Notes under the pieces: generated by a model | Database searches by the model: none | Told to the model about the DNA's origin: nothing | Seen by the model: the letters and a program-made list of their open reading frames with translations, nothing else | Made by a program: the position numbers and the translations under genes | Part shown: positions 28,348 to 35,985 of the stretch, one piece after another | How the letters are laid out: every line of letters starts with the position of its first letter | Numbering within the stretch: the first letter of the stretch is position 1 | Source of the DNA: Mycobacteroides chelonae CCUG 47445 | GTDB taxonomy: Bacteria > Actinomycetota > Actinomycetes > Mycobacteriales > Mycobacteriaceae | Direction of reading: 5' to 3' | Length of the DNA: 64,000 nucleotides | Assembly: GCF_001632805.1 (NCBI RefSeq) | Contig: NZ_CP007220.1 | Coordinates: 3,968,001-4,032,000 of the forward strand

Positions 28348-28758
28348 CTACCCGAACACCAGCATGACCAGCCGGGCCAGGCCCAGGTCGATCACACCGA
28401 TCAGGGTGACCATGAACACCAGGAAGACCAGCACCACCGAGGTGTAGCTGACCATCTGCTTGCGGTTCGGCCAGATGACCTTGCGCAGCTCGGCCACAAC
28501 CTGCTTGAGGAACACCCAAAGCTGGACGAGCGGATTGCGCGAAGGTCCCGTCTTGTCCTTCTTGGCGGCCGGTTTCCGACTGTTCTTCGCAGCCTTCTTC
28601 TTGACCTCACCGGTCTCGGAGCCACCGGATTCGGTGAGCTCCGTAGCCGCGGTCGAGACGTCAGCACGGCGGGTCCGCTTACCCGTCGGGCGCAGCGGCT
28701 TGGTCGAGGTGACGGCCCGGTCGCTGTCGACTCCGGACTCGTCTAGCTCGTCGCTCAT
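28348..28758 (-). CDS. secE: Preprotein translocase subunit SecE
   Basis: 136 aa: a long charged, basic N-terminal region, then the conserved amphipathic segment FLKQVVAELRKVIWPNRKQM and one membrane helix (SVVLVFLVFMVTLIGVIDLGL). It stabilises SecY in the Sec channel. Order tRNA-Trp, secE, nusG, rplK, rplA is the standard bacterial arrangement. Confidence 0.96.
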   Translation of the reverse strand: MSDELDESGVDSDRAVTSTKPLRPTGKRTRRADVSTAATELTESGGSETGEVKKKAAKNSRKPAAKKDKTGPSRNPLVQLWVFLKQVVAELRKVIWPNRKQMVSYTSVVLVFLVFMVTLIGVIDLGLARLVMLVFG

Positions 28759-28805
28759 GCCCTTCCGTACCTCTCTGTTTCCCTAGTGCTTACTCCAGGG
28801 TGTTG

Positions 28806-28878
<73 letters not shown>

Positions 28879-29047
28879 ATGGCTGGCACGCCAACCTGGT
28901 GGCCGGGGCCCTCACACAACACACGCGCCTCCCGAGTACCCGACAGGCGCGTTGTGGTGGGAAAACCCCGAATCTTGAGTGTACCCCGAGGCCATCCTCA
29001 GACTGAAATTGCCCACCGATCTGCTCGCAGACGGGTGGGGACCTTTC

Positions 29048-29518
29048 TCAGAGGAGCTTGATATCGGCCATCCGGTCCGAGTCACGGCCCATCAGGGTGG
29101 TGAAGGCCTCCATGACCAGCTCGCCATTCTGATCGCGCACGATGTTGCGGGTGGTCACGATGTCCACGCCGAAGGCCTCCTTGTGGGAGTCGACCTGGAA
29201 GTCGCACGACAACTCATCACCCTCGGTGATGGGCTTGTGGTACACGAACTTCTGCTCGGAATGCACGATCTGCATGGTGTCCATGCCGACGTCATAGGTG
29301 CGGAAGAACTCCTTCTGCACCAGCAGCGCCATCACTGCCGGGAAGGCCAGGGGCGCGATGAGACCGCCGTGTCCGAGTTCGGCCGCCGCGTTCGGGTCGA
29401 GGCTGGCCGGATCCACAGCCTTGACCGACTGTGCGAACTCGCGGATTTTCTCCCGTCCCACCACGTAGGTCCTGGAGTACTTATGCGTCATTCCGACGAT
29501 ATCGAGTTGGAGCGCCAT
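29048..29518 (-). CDS. hadC: (3R)-hydroxyacyl-ACP dehydratase subunit HadC
   Basis: 156 aa hot-dog-fold subunit that lacks the catalytic dyad and pairs with HadB. The HadBC dimer acts in late meromycolate elongation (FAS-II). The sequence (TYVVGREKIREFAQSV, AVMALLVQKEFF) aligns with Rv0637. It follows hadB with a 2-bp gap. HadABC is the target of thiacetazone and isoxyl after activation. Confidence 0.95.
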   Translation of the reverse strand: MALQLDIVGMTHKYSRTYVVGREKIREFAQSVKAVDPASLDPNAAAELGHGGLIAPLAFPAVMALLVQKEFFRTYDVGMDTMQIVHSEQKFVYHKPITEGDELSCDFQVDSHKEAFGVDIVTTRNIVRDQNGELVMEAFTTLMGRDSDRMADIKLL

Positions 29519-29520
29519 GA

Positions 29521-29952
29521 CTACGCCAGCGTCGCAGTCGCGATAGCGCGTCCGAAGATCTTCTTGCCGTTGGTGGTGGCGGTCAGCGCGATGGTGACCG
29601 ACTTGGTGTCCTCGTCGACCGACTTCACGCGACCGTTGAAGACGATCTCCGCGCCCACACCGTCATTGGGGACGGTGACGAAGCTGGTGAAACGCACGTT
29701 GTATTCGGTCACCGCCGCCGGGTCGCCGATCCACTCGGTGACGTAACCGCCACCCAGGCCCATGGTCAGCATGCCGTGGGCGATGGCGCCGTCCTCGAGT
29801 CCCACCAGCTTGGCGGTCTCGTCGTCCCAGTGGATGGGGTTGAGGTCGCCGGAAACGCCGGCGTAATTCACAAGATCCTGCCGGGTCAGCGGAATCATCT
29901 TCTCCGGCAGCTGATCTCCCACGTTGACCGAACTGAATTCACGCAATGCCAT
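29521..29952 (-). CDS. hadB: (3R)-hydroxyacyl-ACP dehydratase catalytic subunit HadB
   Basis: 143 aa. Catalytic dyad D36 and H41 lies in the MaoC hydratase motif GDLNPIHWDDE, exactly at the positions known for mycobacterial HadB. It dehydrates 3-hydroxyacyl-AcpM in FAS-II with HadA or HadC. Its ATG overlaps the hadA stop (TGATG), so subunits are made in a coupled way. Confidence 0.96.
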   Translation of the reverse strand: MALREFSSVNVGDQLPEKMIPLTRQDLVNYAGVSGDLNPIHWDDETAKLVGLEDGAIAHGMLTMGLGGGYVTEWIGDPAAVTEYNVRFTSFVTVPNDGVGAEIVFNGRVKSVDEDTKSVTIALTATTNGKKIFGRAIATATLA

Positions 29953-30422
29953 CAGTTGAACCCGCCTTCTTCTCCGTCTTCTGCAGTGCGCCCGGCAAGA
30001 GTCGTGATCAGCTCCTGCACCAGCTCACCCTTGTCATTGGTGATGAGGCTCTTGGTGACGATGATGTCGGCACCGAACGAGCGCCGGATCGAGTCGAGGT
30101 ACACATCGCAAAACAGCTTGTCTCCGGCCGTGATCGGGCGCAGGATTCTGAGTTCCTGATCGACCTGGACGATCTTCTCGTCCTTGATCCCGATGTTCGC
30201 ATGCTCGAAGAAGGCCGCCTGAGCGGTGTATCCGAAGATGCAGAGGAAAGTCGGCGTAGCGACCAACGAGCCGTAGCCAAGAGCCGCGGCGACGGACTCT
30301 TCGTGATGAGCGGGGTGACCGCTCTTCACCGCGTCGGCGTGCTCGCGAATCTTCTCCCGCTCGACCACATAGTGGTCGGGGTATCGGTAGTGAGTTCCGA
30401 CAAGATCTTGCGATAAAGCCAC
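29952..30422 (-). CDS. hadA: (3R)-hydroxyacyl-ACP dehydratase subunit HadA
   Basis: 156 aa, first gene of the hadABC operon; substrate-channel subunit that pairs with HadB for shorter meromycolate intermediates. Characteristic block: HYVVEREKIREHADAVKSGHPAHH. It is homologous to HadC in this window (shared REKIREHA/REKIREFA and hot-dog core) and also lacks the D/H dyad. An rpmG gene and two tRNAs precede it as in Rv0634B-Rv0637. Confidence 0.95.
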   Translation of the reverse strand: MALSQDLVGTHYRYPDHYVVEREKIREHADAVKSGHPAHHEESVAAALGYGSLVATPTFLCIFGYTAQAAFFEHANIGIKDEKIVQVDQELRILRPITAGDKLFCDVYLDSIRRSFGADIIVTKSLITNDKGELVQELITTLAGRTAEDGEEGGFN

Positions 30423-30508
30423 GTGGCGGAACCTACCTACTGATGTTGATCGATACCAAGTAAGGCTTGCCTATTCGTGTCGCGTTTCAGCGACACGAAA
30501 ACCACCGG

Positions 30509-30676
30509 CTAGCGCGACTCTTTGTGAGGCTGGTGCGATCCGCAGTTCGGGCAGAACTTCTTCAGTTCCAGCCGGTCAGGGTCGTTACGCCGGTTCTTCT
30601 TGGTGATGTAGTTACGGTGCTTGCACGTCTCACATGCCAAGGTGACCTTGGGCCGGACGTCTGTGCTGGAGGCCAC
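30509..30676 (-). CDS. rpmG: 50S ribosomal protein L33
   Basis: 55 aa from GTG 30676 (AGAGGG ribosome site): begins [26 protein letters not shown] in sense, with four zinc-binding cysteines (CETC...CPNC), so it is the zinc-containing C+ type. An in-frame extension to 30751 overlaps tRNA-Met and is rejected. It corresponds to rpmG2 (Rv0634B). Confidence 0.95.
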   Translation of the reverse strand: MASSTDVRPKVTLACETCKHRNYITKKNRRNDPDRLELKKFCPNCGSHQPHKESR

Positions 30677-30715
30677 TGCAGTTGCCCTCTTTCGTTCGTT
30701 GTCTCTATGTTCGGG

Positions 30716-30792
30716 TGGTAGCGGTGGGGAGGCTCGATCTCCCGACCTCACGATTATGAGTCGTGCGCTCTAACCAGCTGAGCTACACCGCC
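30716..30792 (-). tRNA. tRNA-Met (CAT, elongator type)
   Basis: 77 nt with encoded CCA (30716-30718). Acceptor GGCGGTG pairs with CACCGCT through a G-T end pair; anticodon loop CTCATAA gives CAT. The D-arm AGCTCAGCTGGTTAGAGC and paired first position favour elongator Met. Confidence 0.96.
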
Positions 30793-30830
30793 CCGCAGAC
30801 AAAGCCGGCGTTGCCGCCTGCCGTCTACCG

Positions 30831-30903
30831 AGCCCCCTAACGGAATCGAACCGTTGACCTTTTCCTTACCATGGAAACGCTCTACCGACTGAGCTAAGGG
30901 GGC
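30831..30903 (-). tRNA. tRNA-Thr (GGT)
   Basis: 73 nt. Acceptor GCCCCCT/AGGGGGC, anticodon stem TTTCC/GGAAA with loop ATGGTAA (anticodon GGT). Discriminator T; no encoded CCA. Confidence 0.96.
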
Positions 30904-31030
30904 ATAAAGCCCTCACGAGGGTACCCGTTGACGTCGGCGGAACCAAAACGGCTCTACCGGGGCACGGACCCGTCTGCTTTCGGTCGCGCATCACCGGTGT
31001 GAGAGACACCAATGCGGGTATCCGGGGGCC

Positions 31031-32185
31031 ATGAGTGAACCAGGCCTGATCATCGCCGGCAGTGGTCCGGCAGGCGTCGCGGCAGCGGAATCATTCCGCG
31101 AGCACAACGCGAGCGCACCGGTGCAGATACTCACCACAGACCCCGACTCCCCCTATGAACGCCCGCCGCTGAGCAAGCAGTATCTGCGGAGACAGACAGA
31201 TGACGTCGTCCTGCATCCCCCATCGTGGTACGACGAGCGCGCGATCGAACTCATCAGCAGTACCGCGATAGACCGCATCGACGTCGATGACCGTGCCGTC
31301 TACGCGGGCGCGCAGCGCTATGACTTCCGCAGCCTCATCCTTGCGTCCGGCGCGGCACCCTCCCCCTTGTCGGTACCGGGTGGGCACCACGCCCTGCTGT
31401 TGCGCTCATTGACCGACGCCACCGTGCTGCGGGACGCAGCGGACACCGCCGACTCCGCGGTCGTTGTCGGCGCCGGGTTCATCGGCTGCGAAGCCGCGGC
31501 ATCCCTGGCGCTACGCGGTGTGTCGGTGACTTTGGTTGCCCCCGAATCCCTTCCACAAGAGGCGCGGCTTGGCAGAGAGGCCGGTGAGCGCCTGCGCGAC
31601 CTAGTGACCGCGACAGGAGTGCGTTACATCGGCGGGGTGGAGGTCGAAGAAATCACCGGGGAGGGCGTAAGGCTCAACAGCGGTGTCACCATCGATGGCG
31701 ATCTCACTCTGGCCGCCACGGGTGTCACACCACAAAGCAGTCTCGCCGCTAAAGCCGGTATACGGGTAGAAGATTCGCGAATCGTCGTTGGCTCCGATAT
31801 GCGCACGTCCGCGAGCGGCGTCTACGCCGCCGGAGATGTCGCCCGTGCATGGCACGCCATCGCCGAGCGATATCTGACGGTCGAGCACTGGCAGGACGCG
31901 ATCGACCAGGGCTCGGTTGCGGGAGCCTGCGCTGCGGGCCATGCTGCCGCATGGGATGCGGTACCGGGGTTCTGGACCACCATTGGCGAGGCCACGGTGA
32001 AGTACCACGCCTGGGGCGGCGGCTACGAAGACAGCCGGATGATCAGTAGCCCCGAGGGGTTCACGGTTTGGTATGAAGCCGACGCCGCGACGGTCGGGGT
32101 GCTTACCTATAACGCTGACGACGATTACGAACTCGGCAGAAAACTCATCGCCGAGGGTCGGCCCGCACCAACGGACGCCCGTTGA
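31031..32185 (+). CDS. FAD-dependent pyridine nucleotide-disulfide / ferredoxin reductase-like protein
   Basis: 384 aa. Two Rossmann sites are visible: FAD (IIAGSGPAGVAAAESF, residues 7-22) and NAD(P)H (AVVVGAGFIGCEAAASLALRG). The late FAD motif is SGVYAAGDVARAWH. The C-terminal reductase domain (VEHWQDAIDQG, FWTTIGEATVKYHAWG) fits BphA4/rhodocoxin-type ferredoxin reductases that pass electrons to P450 or Rieske partners. No such partner is beside it, so the electron acceptor is unknown. An inverted repeat GGTGT-N5-ACACC (30996-31010) lies upstream. Confidence 0.87.
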   Translation: MSEPGLIIAGSGPAGVAAAESFREHNASAPVQILTTDPDSPYERPPLSKQYLRRQTDDVVLHPPSWYDERAIELISSTAIDRIDVDDRAVYAGAQRYDFRSLILASGAAPSPLSVPGGHHALLLRSLTDATVLRDAADTADSAVVVGAGFIGCEAAASLALRGVSVTLVAPESLPQEARLGREAGERLRDLVTATGVRYIGGVEVEEITGEGVRLNSGVTIDGDLTLAATGVTPQSSLAAKAGIRVEDSRIVVGSDMRTSASGVYAAGDVARAWHAIAERYLTVEHWQDAIDQGSVAGACAAGHAAAWDAVPGFWTTIGEATVKYHAWGGGYEDSRMISSPEGFTVWYEADAATVGVLTYNADDDYELGRKLIAEGRPAPTDAR

Positions 32186-32199
32186 TCTCACCACGCGGC

Positions 32200-32457
32200 T
32201 CAATGGTTGCGCAGCTCGCCAATCAGTTCGCTCTTGGCCAGCCGCGAATAGCCCGACAATCCAAGTTCCTTGGCGCGCTTGCGAAGCTCTGCCACGGTCC
32301 AGTCATCGTAGGAACCCGACTTACCGCCCTTACGCCCTACCGCCGAGCTCCCACGGGCAGCGGCCGCATTGGAGATCCTGGCCGACTTCTCCTTGGAATC
32401 GCCCTGTTTCCGTAGTTCCTTGTACATCTTCTCGTTCTTGATCGACGAGTTCGGCAC
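32200..32457 (-). CDS. DUF7218 / Rho-N-like small DNA-binding-type protein
   Basis: 85 aa from GTG 32457 (GGAGGTG 7 bases upstream). The N-terminal half is Lys-rich (NEKMYKELRKQGDSKEKSARISNAAA); the C-terminal half is a Rho-N/SAP-like helical module (DDWTVAELRKRAKELGLSGYSRLAKSELIGELRN). Such proteins are linked to stress and plasmid-encoded ChaB partners in other bacteria; the role is unproven. A SigF-like promoter lies just upstream. Confidence 0.8.
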   Translation of the reverse strand: MPNSSIKNEKMYKELRKQGDSKEKSARISNAAAARGSSAVGRKGGKSGSYDDWTVAELRKRAKELGLSGYSRLAKSELIGELRNH

Positions 32458-32495
32458 AACATTCACCTCCGTAGTAGAACCATGTCCGGTAGGCG

Positions 32496-32521
32496 ATTCC
32501 CCCTCACGGGAAGTCCTAAAC
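32496..32521 (-). promoter_or_regulatory. SigF-like promoter of the DUF7218 gene
   Basis: On the reverse strand GTTT (32518-32521), 16-bp spacer, GGGAAT (32496-32501), close to the mycobacterial SigF pattern GTTT-N15-17-GGGTA. The hexamer ends 38 bp before the GTG start. Confidence 0.4.
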
Positions 32522-32523
32522 CT

Positions 32524-32589
32524 GCTCCCGGCTGCACCCGGGAGCGCACGCCGTACAGCGGCCCGTCCCCTGCACTGGGGACGGGCCGC
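32524..32589 (-). terminator. Double stem-loop between csbD-like and DUF7218 genes
   Basis: Two perfect hairpins in tandem: GCGGCCCGTCCCC with GGGGACGGGCCGC (32558-32570, 32577-32589; 6-base loop) directly after the CsbD stop, and GCTCCCGG with CCGGGAGC (32524-32531, 32538-32545). No T-run, as is common for mycobacterial terminators. Confidence 0.7.
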
Positions 32590-32599
32590 AGTCGATCGG

Positions 32600-32833
32600 C
32601 TACCGCTGGGCTTCTTCGCGTGCCTCATTGGCATCCGCGGCTTTACGCGCCGCTTCGGCCTCCGCTTCCTTCTTCGCAGCCTCACGCTGGGCATCAGCCT
32701 TGTCCTGCTGCGCCTGGCCTTCACGCTTGAGGTCGTCGCGGCCCGTTACCGCACCGGCGACTTCCTTGAACTTGCCCTTTGCGCCCTCAACGACGCCCTC
32801 GATACCTTCTTCGGGACCACTCTTGTCAGACAT
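32600..32833 (-). CDS. CsbD-family stress protein
   Basis: 77 aa, very charged: GIEGVVEGAKGKFKEVAGAVTGRDDLKREGQ is the CsbD core, followed by an Ala/Glu/Lys/Arg repeat-like helical tail. CsbD proteins are general-stress proteins of unknown activity (SigB-controlled in Bacillus). A weaker SigF-like element GTTT-N15-GGGAAG lies at 32901-32925. It sits with Dps and DUF7218, a typical stationary-phase set. Confidence 0.88.
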   Translation of the reverse strand: MSDKSGPEEGIEGVVEGAKGKFKEVAGAVTGRDDLKREGQAQQDKADAQREAAKKEAEAEAARKAADANEAREEAQR

Positions 32834-32974
32834 ACATTTCCTTTCCTCGTGTCACCACGTACACACGCGGCTGCCGGTACTCACCACCCCCACTTGCGGG
32901 CTTCCCATATCCAGTGCCCTTAAACCGCAAGGGAAGTAACCTTCAACACATACGGGCAGTACCGTCCACGCCCG

Positions 32975-33532
32975 TCACTTGACCGGCGCCTTTTTCTTGG
33001 CCTGCGCCGCAGCCTTCTTCTCGGTACTCGCGTCTCCACCGGCCAGCTGACCGCCGGAGTTCTCCAGGTGCGCACGCACGAACCACTGGAACTTCTCGAG
33101 TTCGCCGGCATGGCCAATCAGCATGTCCTGCGACACGAGGTCCAGATCATCGAGCGTCTTGATCGCGGTGCGGGTGTCCGCAATCACACCGTCGTATACC
33201 AAGTTCAGTGCCGCCAAATGCGCCTGCACCGTGTCGCGGCCCACCGAATAGTCGTCCCAGGTACGGTCTTTCAGAATGGCACCGGGCGTGCCTTGCGGGG
33301 ACCGGCCCAACGCGGCGATACGTTCGGCGACTTCATCGGCGTAGCCACGCACCAGCTCGACCTGCGGATCCAGCATCTCGTGCACCCCGATGAAGTTGGG
33401 GCCCACTACATTCCAGTGCACATGTTTCAGAGTGAGATGCAAGTCGTTATAGGTGCTGAGCTGTGTTTGCAGCAGATCGGCGATCTTCCTACCCTGCGCA
33501 TCGGAAAGCCCAGGGATAGTGAACGTGGTCAT
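32975..33532 (-). CDS. Dps-family ferritin-like DNA-protection protein
   Basis: 185 aa. The inter-subunit ferroxidase site is complete: H39 (KHVHWN), H51, D55, D66 and E70 with the same spacing as E. coli Dps. The Lys/Ala-rich C-terminal tail (EKKAAAQAKKKAPVK) probably binds DNA. It stores iron and protects DNA from peroxide. A strong SigF-type promoter lies upstream. Confidence 0.93.
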   Translation of the reverse strand: MTTFTIPGLSDAQGRKIADLLQTQLSTYNDLHLTLKHVHWNVVGPNFIGVHEMLDPQVELVRGYADEVAERIAALGRSPQGTPGAILKDRTWDDYSVGRDTVQAHLAALNLVYDGVIADTRTAIKTLDDLDLVSQDMLIGHAGELEKFQWFVRAHLENSGGQLAGGDASTEKKAAAQAKKKAPVK

Positions 33533-33567
33533 AATCAGCTCCTTCGCTATGTGGCGTCAGAACAGGA

Positions 33568-33593
33568 CTACCCACCGGATGCCAGAACCAAAC
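33568..33593 (-). promoter_or_regulatory. SigF-type promoter of dps
   Basis: Reverse strand GTTT (33590-33593), exactly 16 bp, GGGTAG (33568-33573): an almost consensus SigF promoter, 35 bp before the dps ATG. Confidence 0.65.
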
Positions 33594-33653
33594 AAGCCCC
33601 GCACCGATCTTTCTCGTCGAGGACCGGGTCCGGCCCGTCAGCATCGATGGCGA

Positions 33654-34280
33654 CTACGAGCCCGCTCCCGGCACCCCGGTCGCCGCCGCGACCGACGGCA
33701 CCTGTCCAATTACGAACACATCGATGGCGACATCGTCGTCACGGTAACCGGCGGCATGGTGCAGCCCGACTGTTGCACCGATCAGTCGATTCGCCTCATC
33801 GCCCGTCAACGGATATTCGGCCACCGCATGTCGCCAATGCGCGGCCAGGATCGTCGTTCCTTCCCGCATCTGCCCTAGCTCACGGTCCAGCACGTCACGC
33901 AGCATGGCGGCGTCGAGGTAGTAGGCAACCTCTGACAGCACCACTAGATCGAAATCTTCTGCAGGCCAGCGTGAATCCAATGACTGCCGATGAAAACTCA
34001 CCCGATCCGAGAGGCCACGCCGAGCGATACGCGCACGCGCGGATTCGAGCGCCGAACCCACTAAGTCGATCGCGGTGACCCATTCGCAACGTGCCGCCAA
34101 CTGCTCGGTGAGTACCCCCATGGAACATCCGGGTTCGAAGACATGGCGATAGCGCAGCCGGGGCAGCATCGCCATGGTGATCGCGTACTTCCTCTGTTCA
34201 TACCAACGCTGTGCGAGCTGCCACGGGTCGTCGGATATGGCGTACATCTCGTTGAAGAAGTTGTCCGGTACCCGCCCCAT
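33654..34280 (-). CDS. NodS-like SAM-dependent methyltransferase
   Basis: 208 aa class I methyltransferase of the NodS/nodulation type. It begins DNFFNEMYAISDDPWQLAQRWYEQRKY, the conserved N-terminal of that family; motif I is VFEPGCSMGVLT and the acidic ribose-binding residue follows in AIDLVGSAL; motif IV region is FDLVVLSEVAYYL. NodS N-methylates the deacetylated sugar of Nod factors. It is the last gene of a tight four-gene operon whose preceding gene is a deacetylase, so N-methylation of a freed amine is a reasonable inference. Confidence 0.88.
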   Translation of the reverse strand: MGRVPDNFFNEMYAISDDPWQLAQRWYEQRKYAITMAMLPRLRYRHVFEPGCSMGVLTEQLAARCEWVTAIDLVGSALESARARIARRGLSDRVSFHRQSLDSRWPAEDFDLVVLSEVAYYLDAAMLRDVLDRELGQMREGTTILAAHWRHAVAEYPLTGDEANRLIGATVGLHHAAGYRDDDVAIDVFVIGQVPSVAAATGVPGAGS

Positions 34281-35047
34281 CAGCGAAACACCGCCTCACC
34301 AAGGGTGAGGAGCCGATTCACGACGTGTGACGGCAATATCGCCTCCGTATCCGGCCGCCGAGGACGCAGCTGTGTCTGGAACACGTTGGTAGCCTGCCGT
34401 TTTAATCCACATGCTGCGCGGTCACGAGGTGTCGTGCACATTCGGTGCCATGGCACCGCGTTGTCGCCCGGTACGGCCCAATGCCACATCCAGACCGGGT
34501 ACTCCAGTAGTAGCGCACCGGTGCGGCGCGCGGCGGAGGCAGACGCGCGCCCGACGGCCTCGTGGTCCGGGTGACCATCGCCACGCCACGTGGCAGCGCA
34601 CCAGGCCCCGGGTGGCGCGGCATCGAGAATCTCGGCGAGGAGGCCGCTCATTTCCTCTTCCCTTTCGGAAATCGCACCATCGGCCAAACCGAGTCTTACC
34701 GGAGGGTCGAGACCAAGAACATTCGTAGCGCAGAGCAATTCGGCATGGCGATCCCTTTCCAGCCAACGGCGTTCGGTGGGCGACAGGTCCGGATACTCGC
34801 CGCCGCCATCGCTCACCGACACGACGACGACATCGACTCCCCGTGCGCGCAACATGGATGCCGTGCAGCCGAATCCCAATGTCTCGTCGTCGGGATGCGG
34901 CGCGACCAGGATCAGGAACGGGCACTCATCCAGATCCAGGATCGGGAATTCACGCGGCCACGCGAGCCACTGCGCAAGGGACGTACCGCCGGCCGATATC
35001 GGCCGTTCGGCAAGCCGCGCACAGTTGCCGGCGTTGGCGACGCTCAT
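34280..35047 (-). CDS. PIG-L family zinc deacetylase
   Basis: 255 aa. Zinc-site motif HPDDETLGFG (H51, D53, D54) and the second motif GDGHPDHEAVG (H159, D161, H162) are intact. Relatives (MshB, Mca, PIG-L) remove acetyl groups from GlcNAc-type substrates. Its stop base is shared with the start of the NodS-like gene and its start overlaps the acyl-CoA dehydrogenase gene by 4 bp. The substrate is unknown but probably a GlcNAc-containing product of the linked glycosyltransferase. Confidence 0.9.
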   Translation of the reverse strand: MSVANAGNCARLAERPISAGGTSLAQWLAWPREFPILDLDECPFLILVAPHPDDETLGFGCTASMLRARGVDVVVVSVSDGGGEYPDLSPTERRWLERDRHAELLCATNVLGLDPPVRLGLADGAISEREEEMSGLLAEILDAAPPGAWCAATWRGDGHPDHEAVGRASASAARRTGALLLEYPVWMWHWAVPGDNAVPWHRMCTTPRDRAACGLKRQATNVFQTQLRPRRPDTEAILPSHVVNRLLTLGEAVFR

Positions 35048-35985
35048 CTGGCCACCGCCCTGCCCAAGGCCGCGAGATCCCGCTCGGCATGGCTCTGCCG
35101 GATGTACATGGTGAGATCGGCAACGTGTTGGGCATGCCTGGCATCGAGCGCCAAGGGCCCGGGCCCCAACGCGCGGCCGGTACGCACGATCGCCTGGTCC
35201 ACAGCATGTTCCACAACAGCTCTGACGCGGCGTGCGATGAGTTCGGTGCGTTCGCTGCGAGGTTCGGCATCGACATAGGCGGCGGCCGTCATGAGAATGG
35301 CCTCGGCGGCAGCGAGCGCGGCATCCACCGCACCGAGGTGAGCTTGTGCGTGGGGATCACCGGAAGACCCGCGATGCCCTTCGGCGACCGCCCGGTAGAG
35401 GGGTGCGGCCACACCGCGTGCCCCGCCGAGCCAGCAGGCCGCCACACCTATGGCGCCGTGCCAGAAACCCGGCCTATCCAGGTACTGCCCGGGCTTCCCA
35501 ACGGGTACCCCGATTGCGCCACTTAATTGCACTGAACGCGTGTCGCTTTCCCGCATTCCCGCGTTCTGCCAAATCTGCGGCAGCACAGTCGCTTCCGGCT
35601 GGCTCATGTCAACGGCATAGAGTCCCCGCGTGTTGTCCTCACGTCTGGCGGTGATCAGAGCGTGCGTGCACGAACCCGCACCCGAACACCAAGCCTTCGT
35701 CCCATCCAGCACGCAGTCACCGTCCCGCTGCGCGGCGGTGACCATCGTGTTCGGCGCCTCAGCCGCCCAGACGCCCCACAGCTGTGTCGGGCCGGGAACA
35801 GGGCCGTCAAGTTCACACAGGATCGCCACGGCATCACAGTGCGCTTCGGCTAGCCGTCCCGCGGTCACGTCGTGTTGAGTCAGCGCGGCAAGCTTCCACC
35901 ATCGTGCGGCGGTATGTCCGGCTCCTGGCATCGGAAGTGCTAACTCACCGGCGTGCAGCCACCGGCGCACGAGATCGGCCGTCAT
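35044..35985 (-). CDS. Short acyl-CoA dehydrogenase-like flavoprotein
   Basis: 313 aa, shorter than the usual ~380. The middle beta-domain is recognisable (WGVWAAEAPNTMVTAAQRDGDCVLDGTKAWCSGAG), as is the C-terminal helical bundle ending YIRQSHAERDLAALGRAV. The N-terminal helical domain appears reduced. It may oxidise or simply bind an acyl chain or amine-bearing substrate. It overlaps both neighbours by 4 bp (ATGA-type), marking strict co-translation with a glycosyltransferase and a deacetylase, an odd place for a beta-oxidation enzyme. Confidence 0.82.
   Translation of the reverse strand: MTADLVRRWLHAGELALPMPGAGHTAARWWKLAALTQHDVTAGRLAEAHCDAVAILCELDGPVPGPTQLWGVWAAEAPNTMVTAAQRDGDCVLDGTKAWCSGAGSCTHALITARREDNTRGLYAVDMSQPEATVLPQIWQNAGMRESDTRSVQLSGAIGVPVGKPGQYLDRPGFWHGAIGVAACWLGGARGVAAPLYRAVAEGHRGSSGDPHAQAHLGAVDAALAAAEAILMTAAAYVDAEPRSERTELIARRVRAVVEHAVDQAIVRTGRALGPGPLALDARHAQHVADLTMYIRQSHAERDLAALGRAVAR

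Noticed and set aside
26080..28746. An 888-codon open frame on the plus strand
   Set aside because: It is antisense to rplA, rplK, nusG and secE, all of which are certain. The translation is His/Leu/Gly-rich shadow sequence with no family pattern.
30990..31030. SigF promoter before the ferredoxin-reductase-like gene
   Set aside because: GGGTAT is present at 31016 but no GTTT or GGWWT element sits 15-17 bp upstream; the GGTGT match is too weak.
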